Origin: an uncultured Oscillospiraceae bacterium | Lineage (GTDB): Bacteria; Bacillota; Clostridia; Oscillospirales; Acutalibacteraceae | DNA length: 64,000 bases | Assembly (NCBI GenBank): GCA_900541975.1 | Contig: UQLR01000003.1 | Span: forward strand, 1-64,000 | Direction of reading: 5' to 3' | Part shown: positions 56,254 through 64,000 of the stretch, piece by piece | Layout: every line of letters starts with the position of its first letter | How positions within the stretch are numbered: the first letter of the stretch is position 1 | Notes under the pieces: generated by a model | Seen by the model: the letters and a program-made list of their open reading frames with translations, nothing else | Told to the model about the DNA's origin: nothing | The model's database searches: none | Translations under genes and position numbers: made by a program

Positions 56254-57429
56254 ATGAAAGAGCTTTTATTAAAATATGGCTGTAACCCAAACCAGAAGCC
56301 ATCGCAAATTTTTATGAAAAACGGCAAGGATCTTCCCATAGAGGTGCGCAACGGCAAGCCTGGATATATTAATTTTTTAGACGCCTTCAACAGTTGGCAG
56401 CTTGTCCAGGAGCTGAAGGCCGCTACGGGCCTTCAGGCAGCCGCCTCCTTCAAGCATGTAAGCCCGGCGGGTGCCGCCGTTGGCACGCCGTTGTCGCAAA
56501 CGCTGCAAAAGATATATTTTGTAGACGATCTAGAGCTATCCCCGCTTGCAAGCGCCTATGCAAAAGCCAGGGGCGCAGACCGGATGTCTTCCTATGGGGA
56601 CTGGATCGCGCTGTCTGATGTTTGCGACAAGCAAACGGCGCTGCTGATTGCAAGGGAAGTATCCGACGGGATTATCGCGCCGGGCTATGATCAGCAGGCG
56701 CTTGAAATTCTTAAATCCAAACGCCGGGGTACATACAATATTGTACAGATAGACCCCGCCTATACGCCAGCAGAAAAAGAATATAAAGATGTATATGGCG
56801 TAACCTTTGAACAGGGCAGAAACACGCTTAAAATTGATGAATCCATGCTTACAAACATAGTCACAGAAAATAAAACGCTTCCCAAACAGGCGCAGATGGA
56901 TCTGGTTCTTGCGCTTATCACACTCAAGTATACACAGTCCAATTCCGTCTGTTATGCAAAAGACGGCCAGGCAATTGGCGTCGGAGCAGGGCAGCAGTCC
57001 AGAATCCATTGCACGCGCCTTGCAGGCAATAAGGCCGATATCTGGTTTTTGCGCCAGCATCCAAAGGTGCTGGGCCTGCAATTTGTAGACAACATTCGCC
57101 GGCCAGACCGTGACAATACAATTGACGTCTACATTTCAGAGGATTATATGGACGTTCTGCGCGACGGTATGTGGCAGCAGTTTTTTAAAGAAAAACCGCA
57201 GCCCCTTTCCAAAGAAGAGAAAAAAGAATGGCTGCAAAAATTAAACGAAGTTTCCCTTGCAAGCGACGCCTTTTTCCCATTTGGCGACAATATTGAGCGT
57301 GCAAAGCGTTCCGGTGTGGCTTATATTGCACAGCCCGGCGGTTCCATCCGCGATGACAACGTAATTGATACATGTAACAAATATCATATGGCAATGTGCT
57401 TTACAGGCATCCGCCTGTTCCACCACTGA
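56254..57429 (+). CDS. Stand-alone AICAR transformylase
   Basis: The 391 residues match the transformylase half of PurH: LLKYGCNPNQKPSQIFM, SFKHVSPAGAAVGTPL with the catalytic Lys-His, KYTQSNSVCYAKDGQAIGVGAGQQSR (positions about 226-251) and AQPGGSIRDDNVIDTC. The cyclohydrolase domain is absent and supplied by the upstream gene. It uses 10-formyl-THF to formylate AICAR. ATG 56254 follows GAAAGGA by ten bases. Confidence 0.95.
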   Translation: MKELLLKYGCNPNQKPSQIFMKNGKDLPIEVRNGKPGYINFLDAFNSWQLVQELKAATGLQAAASFKHVSPAGAAVGTPLSQTLQKIYFVDDLELSPLASAYAKARGADRMSSYGDWIALSDVCDKQTALLIAREVSDGIIAPGYDQQALEILKSKRRGTYNIVQIDPAYTPAEKEYKDVYGVTFEQGRNTLKIDESMLTNIVTENKTLPKQAQMDLVLALITLKYTQSNSVCYAKDGQAIGVGAGQQSRIHCTRLAGNKADIWFLRQHPKVLGLQFVDNIRRPDRDNTIDVYISEDYMDVLRDGMWQQFFKEKPQPLSKEEKKEWLQKLNEVSLASDAFFPFGDNIERAKRSGVAYIAQPGGSIRDDNVIDTCNKYHMAMCFTGIRLFHH

Positions 57430-57449
57430 TAAAGGAAGGAAAAAAACAT

Positions 57450-58715
57450 ATGAAAGTTTTAATGATTGGAAGCGGTGGGCGCGAGCATGCGCTGATCCAT
57501 AAATTAAAGGAAAGTCCGCAGCTGGAAGCCCTGTATTGCGCGCCCGGCAACGGCGGCATTGGAAAAGAAGCCGTCTGTGTGGATATTCCGGTTACAGACA
57601 AAGCGGCAATTGTACAATTTGCCAGGGAAAAAAAGATTGATATGGTGTTTGTAGCGCCAGACGACCCGCTTGCAGACGGTATGGTAGACGCTCTAAACGC
57701 ACAGGGCATACGGGCGTTTGGGCCGGATGCAAAGGCGGCGCAGATCGAAGCCAGCAAGGTCTTTTCCAAAAATTTAATGAAAAAATACGGTATTCCCACA
57801 GCGGCTTACGAGGTGTTTGACAACAGTAAAGACGCAATTGCCTGTGTGGAAATGCAGGGGAAATTGCCGGTTGTGATTAAGGCAGACGGCCTGGCGCTTG
57901 GGAAAGGCGTTATCATTGCCCGGACAATGGAGCAGGCAAAGCAGGCAATCCTTTCCATTATGGAGGATAAAAAGTTTGGGGATTCCGGCAACCGTGTTGT
58001 GATTGAAGAATTTTTAACCGGCCCGGAGGTTTCGGTGCTTGCATTTACAGATGGAAAAACCATCCGGCCAATGGTTTCTTCCAAAGACCACAAAAGGGCG
58101 CTCGACGGCGACCAGGGCTTGAACACTGGCGGCATGGGAACAATCAGCCCCAACCCGTACTACACGGAAGAGATGGCGCAAATTTGCCAGAATACCATTT
58201 TTGAACCGACCATCCGCGCCATGCAGGCGGAAGGGCGGCCTTTTAAAGGCTGTTTGTATTTTGGCCTGATGCTCACGCCGGACGGGCCGAAGGTAATAGA
58301 GTATAACGCACGTTTTGGAGACCCGGAGGCGCAGGTTGTGCTGCCGCGCCTTCAAACAGACCTGCTTGCTGTTTGTAACGCGGTCATTGACGAAAGGCTT
58401 GCAGATATAGAGCTTGTATGGTCCAAAGACTGCGCCGCGTGCGTGGTTGTTGCAAGCGGAGGCTACCCGGAAAGCTACCAAAAGGGCTATGCCATTGAAG
58501 GCCTTGATGCAAACGGGCAGGTCGCCGGCGCTGTCGTGTATCATGCGGGCACGGTATATAAAAACGGCGCGTTTTACACAAACGGCGGAAGAGTCCTGGG
58601 CGTTACCGCAAAAGCGCCAACGCTGGAGGGCGCGCTGGAAAAAGCGTATAAAGCCGTTGAAAAAATACGCTTTACAGACTGTTTTTACCGCAAAGATATT
58701 GGGAAAACAAAATAA
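57450..58715 (+). CDS. purD: Phosphoribosylamine-glycine ligase
   Basis: This ATP-grasp enzyme makes GAR from phosphoribosylamine. The 421 residues show VLMIGSGGREHALIHKL, PVVIKADGLALGKGVIIA, HKRALDGDQGLNTGGMG and EYNARFGDPEAQVVLPRL. AAAGGAAGGA precedes the ATG. It ends the pur operon. purB, purC, purK, purL and purQ/S are not in this window. Confidence 0.98.
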   Translation: MKVLMIGSGGREHALIHKLKESPQLEALYCAPGNGGIGKEAVCVDIPVTDKAAIVQFAREKKIDMVFVAPDDPLADGMVDALNAQGIRAFGPDAKAAQIEASKVFSKNLMKKYGIPTAAYEVFDNSKDAIACVEMQGKLPVVIKADGLALGKGVIIARTMEQAKQAILSIMEDKKFGDSGNRVVIEEFLTGPEVSVLAFTDGKTIRPMVSSKDHKRALDGDQGLNTGGMGTISPNPYYTEEMAQICQNTIFEPTIRAMQAEGRPFKGCLYFGLMLTPDGPKVIEYNARFGDPEAQVVLPRLQTDLLAVCNAVIDERLADIELVWSKDCAACVVVASGGYPESYQKGYAIEGLDANGQVAGAVVYHAGTVYKNGAFYTNGGRVLGVTAKAPTLEGALEKAYKAVEKIRFTDCFYRKDIGKTK

Positions 58716-58721
58716 AAAACA

Positions 58722-58771
58722 CCCTTTAAAGCCAAACGGATGCTGCGCGCATGTGGCAGTTGGCTTTTAAG
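58722..58771 (+). other. Long inverted repeat after purD
   Basis: CCCTTTAAAGCCAA (58722-58735) pairs with TTGGCTTTTAAGGG (58758-58771) with one mismatch. No T-run follows, so it may be an RNA stability or processing stem. Confidence 0.5.
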
Positions 58772-58831
58772 GGCAGGCACAAGGGGACAGTTTTTCTGCC
58801 AAAACTGCTGCAAACTGCCATTTTTTGCAGG

Positions 58832-58866
58832 GCCCGCCATGCCGGGGCGGGCTTATGCTTTTTTGT
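58832..58866. terminator. Terminator between purD and the RHH gene
   Basis: GCCCGCC (58832-58838) pairs with GGCGGGC (58846-58852), followed by TTATGCTTTTTTG. Confidence 0.65.
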
Positions 58867-59119
58867 GGTTTTTATACCTTTGCTGTAGAATTTTCAGCTG
58901 CGTTTCCAGCATGCTGGTGGCAACGTTGTTAAAACTGGAATTGGTCATACTTGCAATTTCTTCAATGCCGGCAATGACCTCGTCGGCAATATAAAGGGAT
59001 TTACTGCTGCATTTTTTTCTTTGCCGGATCCCCAGTTCATCAAAATCAAACGCAAAGCTCATAAGGCTGTTCTTCCCTTCAAATTTATTTTTATAGTTTT
59101 TCTTTATGCAGGCTTTCAT
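58853..59119 (-). CDS. Small ribbon-helix-helix-like protein
   Basis: The 88-residue protein has a basic N-terminus and a C-terminal segment with the strand-helix-helix order of CopG/MetJ-type regulators: KSLYIADEVIAGIEEIASMT then SSFNNVATSMLETQL. It may bind DNA. The start is uncertain: ATG 59119 (GAGGG eight bases upstream), TTG 59143, or ATG 59062. It lies in the gene-poor stretch after purD, transcribed towards it, with no partner gene. Confidence 0.6.
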   Translation of the reverse strand: MKACIKKNYKNKFEGKNSLMSFAFDFDELGIRQRKKCSSKSLYIADEVIAGIEEIASMTNSSFNNVATSMLETQLKILQQRYKNHKKA

Positions 59120-59337
59120 TTTGCCCGCCCTCAACCGCCTCAAGGGGAGTGACCTTTTGAGACCCCCCGGAGGTTCTCACACAAAACTTTTGCTGAGGTT
59201 ATAATACACATCCATTACCACTATTTTTTTATATCACAAATTGTCATAAAAGTGTTGAAAAAAGGAATACAAGTATGGCATAAAATATTTACAAACTTGT
59301 TTAAAGAAAAACTATAACTATAAAAAGGAGGAAAAAC

Positions 59338-59524
59338 ATGTACAGGATGTCCCCACGCCCTCTACATCAATAAAGTCGCTTACCTACCGAAATCGTTTGC
59401 CAATGAAATTAGGAGAATTTGTCATAGAAAAGCAATAGAATGGCTTTGCAAAGTTATACAGGGTAGCTGCAGACGGTTTTATTTATCAAAAACGCTCTGT
59501 AAATCTTGGATAAAAAAGCAATAA
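59338..59524 (+). pseudogene. Possible frameshifted short gene
   Basis: AAAAAGGAGG lies six bases before ATG 59338, but that frame stops after 11 codons (59373). Another frame is open from before 59348 to TAA 59524 and encodes a basic, Cys-rich sequence (CPHALYINKVAYLPKSF at its start, KSWIKKQ at its end) without any start codon. One lost or gained base near 59347 would join them. It could also be chance or a leader peptide. Confidence 0.3.
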
Positions 59525-59594
59525 GCTGTTGTATCACGTTCAAAATAAGTCTTGTTTAATTTCTTTTATAATTTTTGTTTACGCAGGTTTGTGC

Positions 59595-59663
59595 ATGGCT
59601 TTTGCCATACTTGGCTTGTATGTGTTTTCTGCAATGCTTATATGGCAAAAACGGATGGGATAA
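59595..59663 (+). CDS. Possible small hydrophobic peptide
   Basis: From ATG 59595 the frame encodes 22 residues (MAFAILGLYVFSAMLIWQKR then MG), one TM helix with a basic end; an in-frame TTG at 59529 would give 44 residues with a longer hydrophobic stretch. The shape resembles small membrane peptides, including type I toxins. There is no clear ribosome site. This is a speculative call. Confidence 0.25.
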   Translation: MAFAILGLYVFSAMLIWQKRMG

Positions 59664-59758
59664 TTTTACCGTTGTGTATTTGAAAAGCCGATGAAATAAT
59701 TTGTTCCGTAGTAAAAAGATAAGAATAAACCAAAATAAAAAAACAGGAGGATAGGCAA

Positions 59759-59992
59759 ATGAAATATTGTGAAAGAATAAAAATGCTCAGAAAAAACCAG
59801 GGTTTAAATCAGGCAGCATTAGGAAAAATCTTAAATTTGGGGCAAAGAACAATTAGTCAGTATGAAACAAACGGAAGAGGTTTGCCCACAAGCGTGATTA
59901 TAAAATATGCACAATATTTTAATGTAACGGCAGATTATATATTGGGGCTTAGCGATAACCCCCAAAAAGGCTGGCTAGAAGATAAAAAGTAA
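59759..59992 (+). CDS. XRE-family helix-turn-helix regulator
   Basis: The 77 residues form one Cro/C1-type HTH domain: IKMLRKNQGLNQAALGKILNLG, RTISQYETNGRGLP and IIKYAQYFNVTADYILGLSD, all standard. There is no second domain. AGGAGG lies ten bases before the ATG. It stands alone after the gene-poor stretch, convergent with the CDF gene. The target is unknown. Confidence 0.9.
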   Translation: MKYCERIKMLRKNQGLNQAALGKILNLGQRTISQYETNGRGLPTSVIIKYAQYFNVTADYILGLSDNPQKGWLEDKK

Positions 59993-60050
59993 GCGCGGCA
60001 TGCAAAGTTGGTTTTTCCATAAAAACTTCCGTAACAGGCGCATGCGCGGC

Positions 60051-60935
60051 TTATTCTTTTTGGGGGTTTACGTGAACCATACAATGTTTTACAGCGGGGA
60101 ACTTTTTTTCCAGAGCTTCATGTACGGCTTCCGCAATGGCGTGCGCCTGGTTCAGGCTTTGCGCGCCGTCGGCGCAAATTTCAACGTCTACATAAATTTT
60201 GGAACCAAACAGCCTTGTTTTGAGCATATCCACGCCCAAAACGCCCGCCTGCTCCAAAATAGTGGCGCGCATTTGCCGGATCGTTTCTGCGTCGCACGAT
60301 TTGTCTACCAGCTTATCTACCGCATCCTTTACAATATCATACGAGGCTTTAATAATCATCAGGCAGATCACAACGCTTGCAATTGGATCCAAAATAGGAA
60401 ACCCCATGCGCGCACCCAGTATGCCGACAAAGCTTCCCACAGAAGAAAGCGCGTCGCTCCTGTGGTGCCAGGCGTCCGCCTTTAAAGAGCCAGAATGAAT
60501 TTTCTTTGCGGCGCCAAGCGTATACCAGTACATCCATTCTTTCAAAGCAATCGACACTATGGCTGCAATCAGCGGAAGCAGGCCGGGCGTTTGAATGGAT
60601 TCCCCGCCGGAAAAGATTTTAAGAATGCCGGAATACCCAATCCCAATACCGGTTGCGCAAAGAATAACGGCAAGGATAAAAGCCGCAATGCATTCCATGC
60701 GCTCATGCCCATATTGGTGTTCATTGTCAGAGCTTTTACTGGAAATATTCACCCCCACAATGACAACCAGCGTGCTGAAAACATCAGAAGCAGAATGCAC
60801 GGCGTCGGAAACCATGGCGGAAGAATTTCCCGCAATACCTGCCGCAAATTTCCCGGCGGATAAAGCAATATTTACCAAAATACTGACCCAGGAAACCCGC
60901 ATGGCAATTTTTTTGGACTGCGCCGTATCCATCAT
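60051..60935 (-). CDS. Cation diffusion facilitator (CDF) metal transporter
   Basis: This exports divalent metal (Zn, Fe, Mn, Co or Ni) in exchange for protons. The 294 residues have six TM helices and a C-terminal cytosolic domain (about 210-294). Metal-site motifs are DAVHSASD in TM2 (HxxxD) and WHHRSDALSS in TM5 (HxxxD), with HQYGHERME between. The metal cannot be fixed from these residues. GGGGGC precedes ATG 60935. It lies behind a leader with an attenuator (60961-61021), which suggests metal-responsive control. Confidence 0.95.
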   Translation of the reverse strand: MMDTAQSKKIAMRVSWVSILVNIALSAGKFAAGIAGNSSAMVSDAVHSASDVFSTLVVIVGVNISSKSSDNEHQYGHERMECIAAFILAVILCATGIGIGYSGILKIFSGGESIQTPGLLPLIAAIVSIALKEWMYWYTLGAAKKIHSGSLKADAWHHRSDALSSVGSFVGILGARMGFPILDPIASVVICLMIIKASYDIVKDAVDKLVDKSCDAETIRQMRATILEQAGVLGVDMLKTRLFGSKIYVDVEICADGAQSLNQAHAIAEAVHEALEKKFPAVKHCMVHVNPQKE

Positions 60936-61064
60936 CAGCGCCCCCTTTTCTTTATGAATAGGAAAAAACGTCTGCGGAACAATAGCAATATTGTCCCGCA
61001 GACGTTAAAAATTACATCTGCTGCTGTAAACAACAGCCCGATAAGAAACACCTTATCTGATATT
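60936..61064 (-). promoter_or_regulatory. Attenuator leader (candidate riboswitch) of the CDF gene
   Basis: The minus-strand leader runs from about 61064 to the ATG. It folds GATAAG/CTTATC (61040-61057) and GCTGT/ACAGC (61023-61037). Next, GCAGATGT (61021-61014) can pair with ACGTCTGC (61005-60998) as an antiterminator, which excludes the terminator that uses the same bases. This is the layout of a transcription riboswitch. I cannot match the aptamer to NiCo, yybP-ykoY or other known consensus by eye. Confidence 0.6.
60961..61006 (-). terminator. Leader terminator of the CDF gene
   Basis: On the minus strand AACGTCTGCGG (61006-60996) pairs with CCGCAGACGTT (60977-60967), with inner ACAATA/TATTGT, then TTTTTTCC. 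It is located upstream of the CDF ATG, not after a gene. Confidence 0.8.
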
Positions 61065-61070
61065 TTTATT

Positions 61071-61099
61071 ATTATATGATCAAACCCCAAAAATGTCAA
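61071..61099 (-). promoter_or_regulatory. Consensus sigma-A promoter of the CDF leader
   Basis: The minus-strand TTGACA (61099-61094), 17 bases and TATAAT (61076-61071) match the consensus exactly. Confidence 0.9.
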
Positions 61100-61209
61100 T
61101 CTTTATTTCTGGAAAACCGGTAGCCTGTTTTGCCAGGGCAGGCTGTGCCGCCCTGGCTTTAAAAAAACAGAAAACCTTTCAATCGCGCGCGGGAAAAGAA
61201 GGTGAAGTT

Positions 61210-62550
61210 GTGGAAATCCATATGCCCGCACAGGTGCGGGAAATCATAAAACGCTTGCAGCAAAACGGTTATCAGGCATATGCCGTCGGCGGCTGTATAC
61301 GCGACAGCCTGCGCGGAAAAACACCGCAGGACTGGGATATTGCTACAAATGCGCTTCCTGCGCAGGTTGTACGCTGCTTTTCCGCTTACCGCCTTGTGCA
61401 AAATGGTATAGCCCATGGCACAATTGGCGTTGTGCTCGGGCGGGCGGTTTATGAAATCACAACCTACCGCGTAGACGGCGCTTACAGTGACAACCGGCAT
61501 CCCGACAAGGTCGCCTATACCGGCGCGCTGGAAAAAGACCTGGCCCGCCGCGATTTTACAATTAACGCCATGGCTTACGGGGAAAAAGAAGGAATAATCG
61601 ATTGCTTTGGAGGAAGGGCGGATCTGGAAAAGCGCAGAATACGCTGCGTGGGGGACGCGCAAAAACGATTTGAGGAAGACGCGCTGCGCATGCTGCGCGC
61701 GCTGCGCTTTGCATCGGTTCTGTCTTTTTCAATTGAAGCAAAAACAGCGCAGGCAATACATCTGAAAAAAGCGCTTCTTACGCGTGTTTCCGCACAGCGT
61801 TGTGCAAAAGAAATACGTATGCTTCTTTTAGGGGAAAATGCGGGCGCGGTATTAAGACAATTTGGCGATGTGCTTGCGGTATGTATACCGGAACTTACGC
61901 CAATGTTTCATTTTGATCAAAACACGCCTTATCACAACCGTTCCCTGTGGGAACACACCGCAGCGGCGGTACAGGCCGTCGCTGCGCAGGAGGATCTGCG
62001 TCTTGCCATGCTGTTTCACGATATTGGCAAGCCCGCCGTACAAACAACAGACGCACAGGGGGTTTCACATTACCATGGGCACCCGGCCGTCAGCGCAAAA
62101 ATGGCGCGGGAAATTCTTACCCGCATGCATTTTTCCAAAAAGTGCATAGAGCGTGTGGCGATTTTAATCCTGTACCATGATTACCGCTGCGCGCCTGCGC
62201 AGCGTGCGGTCAGGCGCCTGCTGCAGAAGACGGGAGCAGATGTTGCGCGCCGGCTTATACAGGTCAGAAGGGCGGATGCCGCCGCCCAGTCGGATTTTCG
62301 CCGTACGGAAAAAATCCGGCTCATAGATGCATATGAAGCCACACTGCAAACCGTGCTGGAAAACGGCGACTGTTTTTCTCTGCAAGATCTTGCGGTTTGC
62401 GGCGACGACCTGCTTGCATTGGGCATCCCGCAGGGAAAGCAGGTTGGGCTGCTTTTAAACCAGTTGCTCAATGGGGTAATAGAAGGCAGCCTTCCCAACC
62501 AAAAGGATATACTGCTGCAAAAGGCAAAGCAGCTTTTTTACAAAGAATAG
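61210..62550 (+). CDS. cca: CCA tRNA nucleotidyltransferase (poly(A) polymerase family) with HD domain
   Basis: It adds or repairs the CCA end of tRNAs. The 446 residues have the class II catalytic head (YAVGGCIRDSLRGKTPQDWDIATNA with the DxD pair), RRDFTINAMAYG, RFEEDALRMLRALRFAS and a C-terminal HD phosphohydrolase domain (AMLFHDIGKP). GTG 61210 has AAGGTG five bases upstream; ATG 61222 is possible. The longer in-frame start at 61093 would lie in the CDF promoter. Confidence 0.95.
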   Translation: MEIHMPAQVREIIKRLQQNGYQAYAVGGCIRDSLRGKTPQDWDIATNALPAQVVRCFSAYRLVQNGIAHGTIGVVLGRAVYEITTYRVDGAYSDNRHPDKVAYTGALEKDLARRDFTINAMAYGEKEGIIDCFGGRADLEKRRIRCVGDAQKRFEEDALRMLRALRFASVLSFSIEAKTAQAIHLKKALLTRVSAQRCAKEIRMLLLGENAGAVLRQFGDVLAVCIPELTPMFHFDQNTPYHNRSLWEHTAAAVQAVAAQEDLRLAMLFHDIGKPAVQTTDAQGVSHYHGHPAVSAKMAREILTRMHFSKKCIERVAILILYHDYRCAPAQRAVRRLLQKTGADVARRLIQVRRADAAAQSDFRRTEKIRLIDAYEATLQTVLENGDCFSLQDLAVCGDDLLALGIPQGKQVGLLLNQLLNGVIEGSLPNQKDILLQKAKQLFYKE

Positions 62551-62589
62551 CCCGCGTTCCTCTTTGCAGAGGCAGCGCGGGCGCTTTTA
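62550..62589 (+). terminator. Terminator between cca and the malic enzyme gene
   Basis: GCCCGCG (62550-62556) pairs with CGCGGGC (62576-62582), inner CCTCT/AGAGG, then GCTTTTAT. It begins at the last base of the cca stop. Confidence 0.85.
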
Positions 62590-63759
62590 TATTCTTGCGG
62601 CGCCTGTTTCCCTGGCAGCTTGTGCAACCGCCTGGGCAACGGCGTTGCCAATTCTTTTATCCAGTGCGTCTGGCAGGATATACTCTGCGCACAGTTTCTC
62701 TTCGGGGACAAGCCGGGCAATGGCAAGCGAGGCCGCAACCTTCATTTCTTCATTAATTTCAGTGGCGCGGCAATCCAGCGCGCCTCTGAAAATGCCGGGA
62801 AAGGCCAAAACGTTATTGATTTGGTTGGGAAAATCAGATCTTCCTGTGCCAATAACGGCGGCGCCCGCACGTTTAGCCGCATCCGGCATAATTTCCGGCG
62901 TAGGGTTTGCCATTGCAAACACAATAGGATTTTCCGCCATATTTTTTATCATGGATTCGGTGACAATATTGGGAGCAGAAACGCCTAAAAACATATCTGC
63001 GCCCTCCAGTGCGTCACAAAGGGTTCCCGTTTTATGCTCTTTATTTGTAACGGCAGCCATAAAGGCCTGTTCTGAATTAAGCTCAAACATGCCTTCGCAA
63101 ATGATGCCAAAGCGGTCTACCATAATCAACTGGCGCACCCCCATATTTAAAAGGTGCCTGGCAATGGCGATCCCGGCAGATCCTGCTCCGTTGATTACCA
63201 CTTTAACAGCGCTGATCTCTTTCTTTACAACCTTCAGAGCGTTAAACAGCGCAGCGGCAACCACAATGGCGGTGCCGTGCTGGTCGTCGTGAAAAACAGG
63301 AATATCGCATATTTCCTTCAAACGCCGCTCAATCTCAAAGCAACGCGGGGCGGAAATGTCTTCCAGATTAATCCCGCCAAAACTTCCGGAAATCAGGTAT
63401 ACGGTTTTTACAATATCCTCTATATTTTTGGAACGCACGCAGATAGGAAAGGCGTCTACGTCGGCAAATTCCTTAAAAAGCGCGCATTTTCCCTCCATAA
63501 CAGGCATGCCGGCTTCCGGGCCTATGTCGCCCAGCCCTAAAACGGCGGTGCCGTCTGTCACAACTGCTACAAGATTGTTCCTGCGTGTAAGCTGGAAAGA
63601 TTTTTTATAATCCTGCTGTATGGCAATGCACGGCTCGGCAACGCCCGGCGTATAGGCAAGTGAAAGATCCTTTGCTGTATGTATGGGAACTCTGGATACA
63701 ATTTCAACTTTTCCATTCCATTCGTAATGCTTTTTTAAAGATTCCTTTTGAATATCCAT
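62587..63759 (-). CDS. NAD(P)-dependent malic enzyme
   Basis: It decarboxylates malate to pyruvate. The 390 residues are the short bacterial type: DLSLAYTPGVAEPC, DGTAVLGLGDIGPEAGMPVMEGK, PVFHDDQHGTA, the Rossmann VVINGAGSAGIAIARHL and FAMANPTPEIMP. An Asp in MVDRFG after the Rossmann strand fits NAD preference, but this is not firm. GAAAGGACTG precedes ATG 63759 on the minus strand. It is divergent from rnpB. Confidence 0.95.
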   Translation of the reverse strand: MDIQKESLKKHYEWNGKVEIVSRVPIHTAKDLSLAYTPGVAEPCIAIQQDYKKSFQLTRRNNLVAVVTDGTAVLGLGDIGPEAGMPVMEGKCALFKEFADVDAFPICVRSKNIEDIVKTVYLISGSFGGINLEDISAPRCFEIERRLKEICDIPVFHDDQHGTAIVVAAALFNALKVVKKEISAVKVVINGAGSAGIAIARHLLNMGVRQLIMVDRFGIICEGMFELNSEQAFMAAVTNKEHKTGTLCDALEGADMFLGVSAPNIVTESMIKNMAENPIVFAMANPTPEIMPDAAKRAGAAVIGTGRSDFPNQINNVLAFPGIFRGALDCRATEINEEMKVAASLAIARLVPEEKLCAEYILPDALDKRIGNAVAQAVAQAARETGAARI

Positions 63760-63855
63760 CTTTTACAGTCCTTTCCAATGCAGCGTTACGGCGGTTTGCC
63801 CAAAACGTCCGCTTTCTAAAGTATATAACAAAACGCAGCGGGAGGCAACATGTAT

Positions 63856-63884
63856 TTGACAAAGACCGGGGCGTATATTACAAT
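63856..63884 (+). promoter_or_regulatory. Sigma-A promoter of rnpB
   Basis: TTGACA (63856-63861), 17 bases, TACAAT (63879-63884). The start would be near 63891. Confidence 0.85.
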
Positions 63885-63890
63885 AATTAC

Positions 63891-64000
63891 AGCGAGCAGG
63901 CTGAACAGCCGCGGGCATATTGCGAAAGCACATGTCCGAGGAAAGTCCGGGCTCCACAGGGCAGGAATAACGGCTAACGGCCGCCGGGGGCAACCCCAGG
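63891..64000 (+). ncRNA. rnpB: RNase P RNA, 5' part (cut by the window end)
   Basis: This is the catalytic RNA of RNase P, which trims tRNA 5' ends. The conserved P4 region GAGGAAAGTCCGGGCTCC is at about 63938-63955, preceded by CAGGCTGAACAGCCGCGG (P2/P3 area) and followed by ACAGGGCAGGAATAACGGC. Only the first 110 bases are present; the 3' part is beyond 64000. Confidence 0.93.

Larger units (their letters stand above)
59144..59758 (+). other. Gene-poor AT-rich stretch with mini-ORFs
   Basis: There is no normal gene here. It holds a perfect ribosome site before an 11-codon ORF (59338), an open frame without a start (59348-59524), and a hydrophobic peptide frame (59529 or 59595-59663). The base composition is more AT-rich than the flanking operons. 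It may be a decayed or recently inserted segment. Confidence 0.5.

Noticed and set aside
63154-63540. Plus-strand ORFs opposite the malic enzyme gene
   Set aside because: They are antisense shadows of a complete, motif-rich gene.

Overview
The window looks like chromosomal DNA of an endospore-forming Clostridia bacterium (Bacillota). It has a pro-sigma-E/SpoIIGA pair, a BofA-like gene, a YlmC/YmxH-type sporulation gene, a T-box before pheST, strong AGGAGG-type ribosome sites and consensus sigma-A promoters. The large V-type ATPase operon, formate-tetrahydrofolate ligase and a split purine terminal step fit an anaerobic gut-type clostridium of moderate GC. I cannot name a genus from sequence alone. 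Almost all of it is ordinary core chromosome; I see no prophage, insertion sequence, CRISPR array or tRNA gene.

Layout. 1-2000: pheS and a clipped pheT (minus) behind a Phe T-box. 2000-5630: a small membrane protein, a secreted GH13 amylase lipoprotein, an EamA transporter and a TIGR04086-type protein. 5755-8470: queA-tgt-yajC (minus). 8654-11928: lysine branch asd-dapA-dapB plus a free-standing double-ACT protein, closed by a terminator. 12039-17333: ppk1, a phosphofructokinase, a PH-domain protein, then a DUF3343/cysteine desulfurase pair. 17427-19581: cdaA-cdaR (c-di-AMP). 19716-23653: fhs, tsaE, tsaB, rpiB, upp. 23985-28265: an orphan receiver protein, hisHF (minus), an RpiR regulator and a flavoprotein. 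28303-33126: cmk, plsC, a very large MORN-repeat protein and an overlapping mscS. 33225-35281: an Asn-rich lipoprotein, sigE, spoIIGA (minus).

35391-44295: a 29-residue membrane peptide, then a complete V-ATPase operon (H-I-K-E-C-F-A-B-D) whose K subunit keeps the ligands of the Na+ site. 44428-49838: a leucine-rich-repeat lipoprotein and degV (minus), ylmC, rpsB-tsf, a possible structured RNA, a BofA-like gene and a DUF4364 gene. 50057-51459: nfeD and an SPFH protein. 51606-58715: a 33-codon Cys-rich ORF whose stop lies in a terminator loop, then purE-F-M-N, a PurO-type IMP cyclohydrolase, a stand-alone AICAR transformylase and purD. 58716-59992: a gene-poor stretch with two small regulators and mini-ORFs. 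60051-63759: a CDF metal transporter behind a leader with terminator and antiterminator forms, cca, and malic enzyme. rnpB begins at about 63891 and is cut by the window end.

The best leads for something undescribed are the CDF leader (60936-61064), the Cys-rich mini-ORF/attenuator before purE (51606-51720), the MORN-MscS pair (29616-33126), the hairpin RNA candidate after tsf (48772-48897) and the free ACT protein in the dap operon. No wholly new multi-gene system is obvious.
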